Source: Cyclostephanos tholiformis (taxonomy: Eukaryota; Bacillariophyta; Thalassiosirophyceae; Thalassiosirales; Thalassiosiraceae). Taken from it: 25,614 nucleotides of DNA. Under the pieces are notes generated by a model. It made no database searches, was not told where the DNA came from, and saw only the letters and a list, made by a program, of their open reading frames with translations. The position numbers and the translations under genes are program-made. Within the stretch, counting starts at the first letter, position 1. Each line of letters begins with the position of its first letter. Location: the NCBI GenBank assembly GCA_036939975.1, contig JALLPB010000077.1, forward strand, positions 1 through 25,614. The letters are read 5' to 3'. Shown here in pieces: positions 10,131 to 16,200 of this stretch.

Positions 10131-11197
10131 AAAAAATGACTATGTGACCGTCAATGACATGACCTGTCTTGGCAGGTTGATGCCATTGTTTTGGATGGCT
10201 CTATGCATCATCATTTTGCTGGTCCCTGTAGTTTGGATGGCTAAATTCATTGGTGTGTTACAGGTGCGCAAGGAAGAGCTGGTGATTGTCAACGGCAATG
10301 GAGATGGAGCTTTGACAATCAAAGGGGGGGGCCTTTTTGTGGGAAGAGTCGTGGGCAAGGCTGCAGTTTCAATGCAGGGGGGTGATCAAGAATGTTGAAT
10401 TTATGATTGATTGGGAGGGGAGTATGGTGTGGCATAGAAGGAAGGCGAAGCTGCTGTAGACTGTTCTCTTCAAACTATGATCCATTGTTGTAATCTCCTG
10501 CTCTGCTCATGGCATCAAAAGTCAGATACAATGCCACACTTGCATCCACCACAGTGACCAATTTCCCTCCTTTGGAAGGAGCTATGGAAGCTTTCCACTT
10601 ATGGAAAATCCAATGCTCAGGGCTCCGGCCCTTGCTGTACCCTTACCGGTGCAAAGAAAGACGATCATGTCTGCTCCATACAAGTATTATTTAGTAATTT
10701 AGTACAATTTTTTGTCTACCACAAGTTCTACCATCCCGAGGGAGGTTCATGAATGTTGTTTGAATATTGGTGGGCATGGGAATATGCCATCACCTACTTT
10801 AACTTTACTCGCCCAGGGGTGGGACAGGTGTCTGGGTGAACTGCTGAACTTTGACATTTTAACAATAATTAGATGATAGTCAATTATTACAGCCACAGTT
10901 TTGCGGTAGGAGGACCCCACGCTGACCCCTGCTGTCACCCATCACCACTGTCACGGTAGAACATCATCACATTTGTTTGTGGGAACTTGTAGCATAACTA
11001 CAAACCAACTGTTTTGTATTTTTGGTTGAAAATCAGATGGAGGATTTTCTTGCAGTAAGCACATCCCAGAGAGAGGGGCCCTTTTTATCAGGCCATCTAA
11101 AGAGAACCGACCCCAGATATCGATAATTCTATTATGTTCGTTATCCATATAAATTATTAAAATTGTTTCTCTAGGTTGGATATCCAACAAGTGTGCC

Positions 11198-12763
11198 TCA
11201 ACCGTTCTTACGCTGTCGCTTTTGCAACCTAGTAGTCCCATCATTGACGTGGTATTTGCCAATATAGACTTGAACCTGAAGCTCTTCGAATGTGGAATAT
11301 TCCCCGTCGTTCATCGATTCCATATCTCCCTCGGTCACACGTCCTAGAGACATCTCGGTTCCCGCGACGGATATCGTCCGTTCGTGGAAATACCCATTGG
11401 ACTTATCCGACTCGGGGTCACCGTATTCCATCCAATTCAACCTACAGGGACACCGTCGTCCACCGAAGTCGTCGTCGTTCGCGAGGTCCCCCCATATCTC
11501 GAATCTAAGCCCCTCCCTCTCCGCCTTCCGGAAGAATTCACGCTCGAGGTCCGGCTTGCGCCATCGTACCGCTAGCATGACTATGCCTCGCTGGTGACAC
11601 AAATGACGTTTGATGGTATTCACCAGAGGATCGTACGATTCCTCGGTGTTGTAGAGTAGGTCAGACCCAATGATGAGGTGGAACTTTGTTGTCGTGGATT
11701 GCAGTTCATTCCCCCACACCAATGATTCAGCGGCGATCGTGATGCGATAATCGTAGGCATCATCATAGCCCAATAAAGTCGGAAGATTCCGCTGTATATT
11801 CCTCCTGAGCAGATACACTGCGCGGCCCCCTCGATCGGTGAGCAAAATCGTCGCATCGACGGCACCTCCTTTGCATCCTTCGTTCTTCGTCGTCTTGCAC
11901 GAGTTCAGCGCATGCGCCAGCGCCATGCCGCATACCCCCGAGCCGGATCCGATCTCCAAGCAATTGAGACGAAATGGCGTTGTCGCATGTTCGTTATCGC
12001 TCGCACGTGGCGGCAGCAGAGACTTGCGCAAAAATCCAAGTCCGAACGTGGACGTCAGCGCCTGTGCCAACAACTTCCCCGATGCCCATACCACGCCGTG
12101 CGTTCCATCTCCCTCCCCGTCGATGCATCGATTCGTGGGCGATGTTTCGTCATCGATGGATTCGATGAGATGCAAAGATATTTGTCCCCCGATCGTTCCA
12201 TCGCCAAGTATGACAGTGGTATGATGAGCACCGTCGACTCCGCCTGCGCGATTACTTCTGGTAATCTCATCATGATTTTGCATTGAACCGTCACTGCCAT
12301 TACCACCATTACTTGACGACAACGATGGATCGATGGGCCCCCTCGTTTCGGCCCTGTACGACAATGGTGGCACGTCCGTGCCGCCCAATTCGTCCACGAG
12401 AGCTAACGACTTGCGCCCCGTCGGTCCGTGCCCATAGCCGCCACAGTCCGCGCCCCTCCCGCGAGCGACGTCGTCGACGTCATCTTCATCTTCGTCGGCA
12501 TCATCCCCAACGCCGGTACCGATGCGTATTCTAAGCACGTCCCCCGGCTCAGACCCGACCGGCACGAGTACCTCCATCCCGACCCCGCCGTATTGGAACG
12601 ACAGGTAATCGACGCCAGCCTCCGCGTCGGGGGGGACGCGGAGGTTCACGCATGCGCCCCCCCCGTCCTCGTCATCATCCCCCTCGCGGTCCTCCGAGGG
12701 CGATTCGCAATCGTCCCGCCCAATCGTCGTCGTCGTCGTCATCGTCGTCATCGTCGTCGTCAT
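11198..12763 (-). CDS. METTL21/Methyltransf_16-type protein methyltransferase with extended acidic N-terminus
   Basis: The 521-aa frame (TGA at 11200-11198) contains a class I S-adenosylmethionine methyltransferase of the protein-lysine (METTL21/FAM86-like) family. It has a WASG entry motif (GVVWASGKLLAQAL, about residues 223-236), the SAM-binding loop LEIGSGSGVCGMALA (269-283), the acidic post-I position LLTDRGG (D310) and the family motif GSDLLYNTEE (366-375). The family methylates lysines on translation factors and chaperones; the substrate here is unknown. The first 220 residues are unusual for the family. They hold poly-Thr at the start, acidic low-complexity runs, and a piece with two PP/PG-type turns (VPPDAEAG, about 43-50, and VPVGSEPGD, 67-75). 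The chosen ATG is the first in frame; Met5 or Met8 could also serve. No intron is needed. The upstream 80 bp end at the 5' LTR of the copia element. Confidence 0.8.
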   Translation of the reverse strand: MTTTMTTMTTTTTIGRDDCESPSEDREGDDDEDGGGACVNLRVPPDAEAGVDYLSFQYGGVGMEVLVPVGSEPGDVLRIRIGTGVGDDADEDEDDVDDVARGRGADCGGYGHGPTGRKSLALVDELGGTDVPPLSYRAETRGPIDPSLSSSNGGNGSDGSMQNHDEITRSNRAGGVDGAHHTTVILGDGTIGGQISLHLIESIDDETSPTNRCIDGEGDGTHGVVWASGKLLAQALTSTFGLGFLRKSLLPPRASDNEHATTPFRLNCLEIGSGSGVCGMALAHALNSCKTTKNEGCKGGAVDATILLTDRGGRAVYLLRRNIQRNLPTLLGYDDAYDYRITIAAESLVWGNELQSTTTKFHLIIGSDLLYNTEESYDPLVNTIKRHLCHQRGIVMLAVRWRKPDLEREFFRKAEREGLRFEIWGDLANDDDFGGRRCPCRLNWMEYGDPESDKSNGYFHERTISVAGTEMSLGRVTEGDMESMNDGEYSTFEELQVQVYIGKYHVNDGTTRLQKRQRKNG

Positions 12764-12843
12764 TTACTCTTAGAGCTTGGGTCAAAACAGCGAGTTTCTA
12801 CTTTTAGCGAGCACTTTTGCCCAACGCCCCCGCCCCCCCACCC
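12764..12843 (-). promoter_or_regulatory. Short space between methyltransferase start and 5' LTR
   Basis: Only 80 bp separate the methyltransferase ATG from the retrotransposon. The segment ends in a C-rich run on the plus strand (12826-12843). No TATA-like box is visible. Any core promoter must fit here or use LTR sequence; this is inferred from position only. Confidence 0.3.
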
Positions 12844-13061
12844 TGTTGAGACACAGACCCATGGTACAAGAGTACCGGTCCCACAGATGCGTACAAATAC
12901 GCATAAGAAGGATGTGACGTGGAGAGATGCCTTATTTCCACGTCATCTCCCCACATCCTCTCCTCTAGTTAGTAGCGAGTACAGCTCATAAATTAATCAA
13001 TATCTCGATTTCCAATGTTAAATCGGCTATTGATGAATTAATCATCGCAATCGCTCCAACA
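12844..13061 (+). repeat. 5' LTR
   Basis: Bounded by TGTT and AACA. It contains four inverted-repeat pairs: GGTAC-AAGA-GTACC, TGCGTA-CAAA-TACGCA, TGACGTGGA/TCCACGTCA (13-nt spacer), and CGATTT/AAATCG (13006-13011 and 13020-13025). TGACGT occurs on both strands in the third pair and is a bZIP/CRE-type core. No classic TATA box is visible. Transcription start and the U3/R/U5 limits are not determined by sequence alone. Confidence 0.93.
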
Positions 13062-13074
13062 TATTGATTAATTT
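13062..13074 (+). promoter_or_regulatory. Candidate primer-binding site complementary to the element's own LTR
   Basis: A tRNA-primed element should carry a TGG-type tRNA 3'-end complement, or a half-tRNA complement, here; neither is present. Instead 13061-13074 is the exact reverse complement of LTR bases 12990-13003 (AAATTAATCAATAT), conserved in the 3' LTR at 18772-18785. If the transcript starts near 12990, its 5' end could fold back and prime reverse transcription, as in the yeast Tf1 element. The segment is AT-rich, and a similar word (TATTGATGAATTAAT) occurs at 13029-13043, so low complexity or microduplication is an alternative. Confidence 0.35.
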
Positions 13075-13110
13075 TTTCTTTCACGGGGGCGCCTTTGTCC
13101 CCTCCCTCGA

Positions 13111-13293
13111 ATGAAGTTTGAGGTCAAAACTGAACCTGTCTGCGCAGTGCTCATCGCCGTCCCTGCCTACGCGGCCATCGTTATCATTACGTTGGGCACG
13201 GGGGTGCGCGCCCAAGACGCCTGGTTCCCTCTCTCCGTCGTCGTAGCCATCCTTGTGATCGCGATCTCCTTCGTCACTAACCATGGCAAATAA
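13111..13293 (+). CDS. Small two-helix membrane peptide ORF upstream of gag
   Basis: A 60-aa frame lies between the 5' LTR and gag. It starts with a short charged N-terminus (MKFEVKTEP), then a hydrophobic segment of about residues 11-28 (CAVLIAVPAYAAIVIITL), a polar loop (GTGVRAQD), and a second hydrophobic segment of about residues 39-55 (FPLSVVVAILVIAISFV). Its stop (TAA, 13291-13293) overlaps the gag ATG (13283) by 11 nt in another frame. No other ATG lies between the two starts, an arrangement that would suit termination-reinitiation or leaky scanning. C-ending codons (ATC, GTC, GCC) dominate, as in gag. No homologue is recognised. A random GC-rich frame with T at second codon positions would also look hydrophobic, so coding status is open. 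Confidence 0.4.
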   Translation: MKFEVKTEPVCAVLIAVPAYAAIVIITLGTGVRAQDAWFPLSVVVAILVIAISFVTNHGK

Positions 13294-16200
13294 CCCGAAG
13301 GACGATGCCAAGGAAATCAAGGTCCCTCCTGGCGGGGATGGGGGGCAACAACCGCGTCGCGCCGGGAGAAAAGGCGGCCGCCAACGCTGGAATAATTCGG
13401 CGGGCGGGACAGGCACCCCAGGACACGGCAGCAACTCTGCGGCAAAATTTCCAACACGAAGCAAGGAACTCCCCGACCACGTTGTCTTTGACAACACTGG
13501 GCAGGTTGATGCAGCCAACTTCCAGCGATCCCTCAAGGGGATGGCGAATTTTCTTCACACGACCTACAGTGCAGAGGTCGCCGACGCGATCCTCAAGATG
13601 TCCCCGGTGGTAATTCCTGTCGAAGAAACCCCCCCCCAGCGCAGGGATCCGACAACCAACGACTTGATCCCCCTCACCTCATGGGAAGAATACAAATGGA
13701 AAAAAACGTACGCCGAGCAATCTAATCGCCTCAAAACCTACAACGAGAGTATGCCGAAAGCTTACATCTACATCTATAATCAATGCTCTACGAATCTGAA
13801 GAATGACCTCGAGACTTCTGCCGCCTTCCCCCAAGTGGAGGCGACGAAGGACCCAATTGGCCTCCTCAAGTTAATTCAAGGCCTGTGCTGCTCTTATGAC
13901 TCAAAAACCCAGAGCGTCATGGCGACAGTCGCCTCCCAGAAGAAATTGTTCACCTTCTATCAGAAAGAAGGCATGGACAACAGCACATATCATCGAGAGT
14001 TCGTTGCCATGATTGACACTATCGAGACTTATGGCGGCTCCGGCGCCATCGGCATTACCCCAGCGTTCGTATCGCAGACACTCAAGGACATGCATCACGA
14101 CGGACGGTGCGCGGACCCCTTGCAACCCACTTCAACCGAACTCGCGGAGGCTCACAAGAAGGTCCGGGATGAATTCCTCGCGGCCCTGATGCTCAGCGGA
14201 GCAAATCGCGACCGATACGGCGCCCTCCGCAATGAACTGGCAAATCAATATGGGTTCGGCAATGATCTCTACCCGAAATCAATTGATCAGTGCTTAACAA
14301 TGATGAACAGGCGCAAGGACAGCGCCCCCGCGCGATCACCTCGTCCACAACAACAAAACCAGCAACAGCAACAGGCCGTCAAGCAGGAAGAAGAGGCCCT
14401 CGTATTCGCCCAACAGTCGGACAACAAGTCGCCCCCCCCAGCCCCTCCCTCCACCCGAAGCACAAGTTCGAAATCAAGCTCCCTCTCGGGTAAGAGCAAG
14501 GTCAGAATGATCATTTGCAAGGTGTGCGGACAACAGGGGCACGTATCATCAGTATGCCCCTCGACCAAGCAGCCGCCGGATCAGATTCATGCCATCGCCG
14601 CCACCCCGGACGACGCCTCAGAATCCAGCGATGACGATAGCGTCCTCATCCTCGCGCAGGTTGGCGAGGACAATCCCCCGGTGACAGCAGCACTTATGGC
14701 CCAACAGGCAACCCCCTCTCGCCCCATTAACTCGGATCTCCTGCTCTTGGACAGCCAGTCGACAGTTCATCTTTTCTCACACGAGAAGCACGTGAATAAT
14801 ATTCGCCCGGCGGAGAAGCCAATTCGAGTTCACTGTAACAAGGGCACGCTTGACACGACACTGGAGGCGGATTTTGGCGATACTCCGGTCTATTTCGACT
14901 CCAGGGGCATAGCCAACGTTCTCTCGCTTTACCGCTTGGGTCAGAAGTTCCACGTTACCTATGATAGCAAGGACAGAGGCGGCGTCTTCAAGGTTCATAC
15001 GACTGCGGGGGTGATCGAATTCGCACCTACCTCCAAGGGTTTGCATGCCATGAATCTCAAGGACAACCCTGACGCAGCCTTCATCCTCGTCAATGACGCC
15101 TCCCTCTCCTACCCATCCACTTCGGTTCAAACAGTTCGAAAGCAATATGAAGGATTCACCAAGAAGCAGATACAGGCGGCGGCCACGGCTAGACGTCTTA
15201 TGGGTATGATTGGGGCCCCTTCGGAGCGTGAATTTCAAGGTCTGGTACGAATGAATTTGATTAAAGATTGTCCAATTACTAACACTGACATCGTCAACGC
15301 TCATAGGATTTACGGTCCCGACCTGATCAACATCAGAGGCAAAACTACGAGACGTCGCCCGGAACACGTTCACGCGGAGATAGTCGACGTCCCCCAACAA
15401 ATCCTGGATAATCAAAAAAATGTCATCCTCACCGCGGATGTGATGTTTGTAAACGGTGTCCCATTTATGGTCTCTTCCTCTAGAAATATTAACCTAACCA
15501 CCATCGAACATGTCCCTACACGTACAGCCGACAAGCTAGGTTTCCTTCTACACCGAATAATCAATGTCTATGCGCGCGCAGGCTTCAAAATACAGACAAT
15601 CCTCATGGACAACGAATTTGAAAAAGTCCGCGATCACGTCCAACTGGCTACGCTCAATACTACTGCGGCATCTGAACACGTCGGCGACATCGAACGACGT
15701 ATACGGGTGATCAAGGAAAGATGCCGTGGCATCATCTGTACCCTCCCTTACACTCGTCTACCACGGATCATGCTGATCTATCTCCTCCACCACGTCGTCC
15801 TGTGGCTTAACAACTTCCCAGTGGACAATGGCGTCTCCACGCGGTTCAGTCCTCGCGAAATCATACTCCGTCACAAACTTGACGCTAAACGTCACTGTCG
15901 TGCACCCTTCGGCGCGTACTGTGAGGTACATGAGGAAAACGATCCCACAAACAGCATGAAATCACGGGGTATACCGGCAATTTGTCTGGGTCCTACGGGC
16001 AATTTACAGGGAACGTACAGCTTTCTAAACTTGGCTACGGGCCTTGTCATTAAACGCCGTCGATTCACAGAACTGCCTGCACCCGATTCAGTCATAAAAC
16101 GGGTGGAATCCCTTGCGGGTAAAGGCGGTGTCTCTTCATCTTTGGTGTTTATGAACCGACACAAAAAACCATTTGATTGGCCTGATAATACGGCTACGTC

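Larger units (their letters stand above)
16..10940. other. CpG-depleted, gene-poor block of decayed transposable elements
   Basis: This block has no intact gene. All long open stretches are short, interrupted and shift between frames. CpG is very rare: I count 2 CpG in the 600 nt from 7501 to 8100, against 8 in the single 60-nt line 21481-21540. TG, CA and AT-rich words replace it. Parts with separate entries are the remnants at 213-1063, 3724-4520 and 7200-9360 and the repeats. In the stretches 1064-1523, 2131-2697, 2990-3720, 4521-5640, 5800-6540, 6691-7199, 9361-9980 and 10131-10940 I see only short open stretches without recognisable domains. These include 131 codons at 2867-3262 (+) and 103 codons at 4796-5107 (+), which are probably coding debris of unidentified elements. 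An uninterrupted run of 11 G lies at 2923-2933. Confidence 0.75.

Noticed and set aside
12428..12991. 187-codon plus-strand frame opposite the methyltransferase N-terminus and running into the 5' LTR
   Set aside because: It is the antisense shadow of a GC-rich coding region joined by chance to the LTR frame; low-complexity Arg/His composition and no domain.
13081..13558. Minus-strand frames of 151 and 93 codons over the gag start
   Set aside because: They are antisense to the well-supported gag-pol frame and show no motif.
14777..15415. 212-codon minus-strand frame inside gag-pol
   Set aside because: Antisense shadow of protease-integrase; no independent support.
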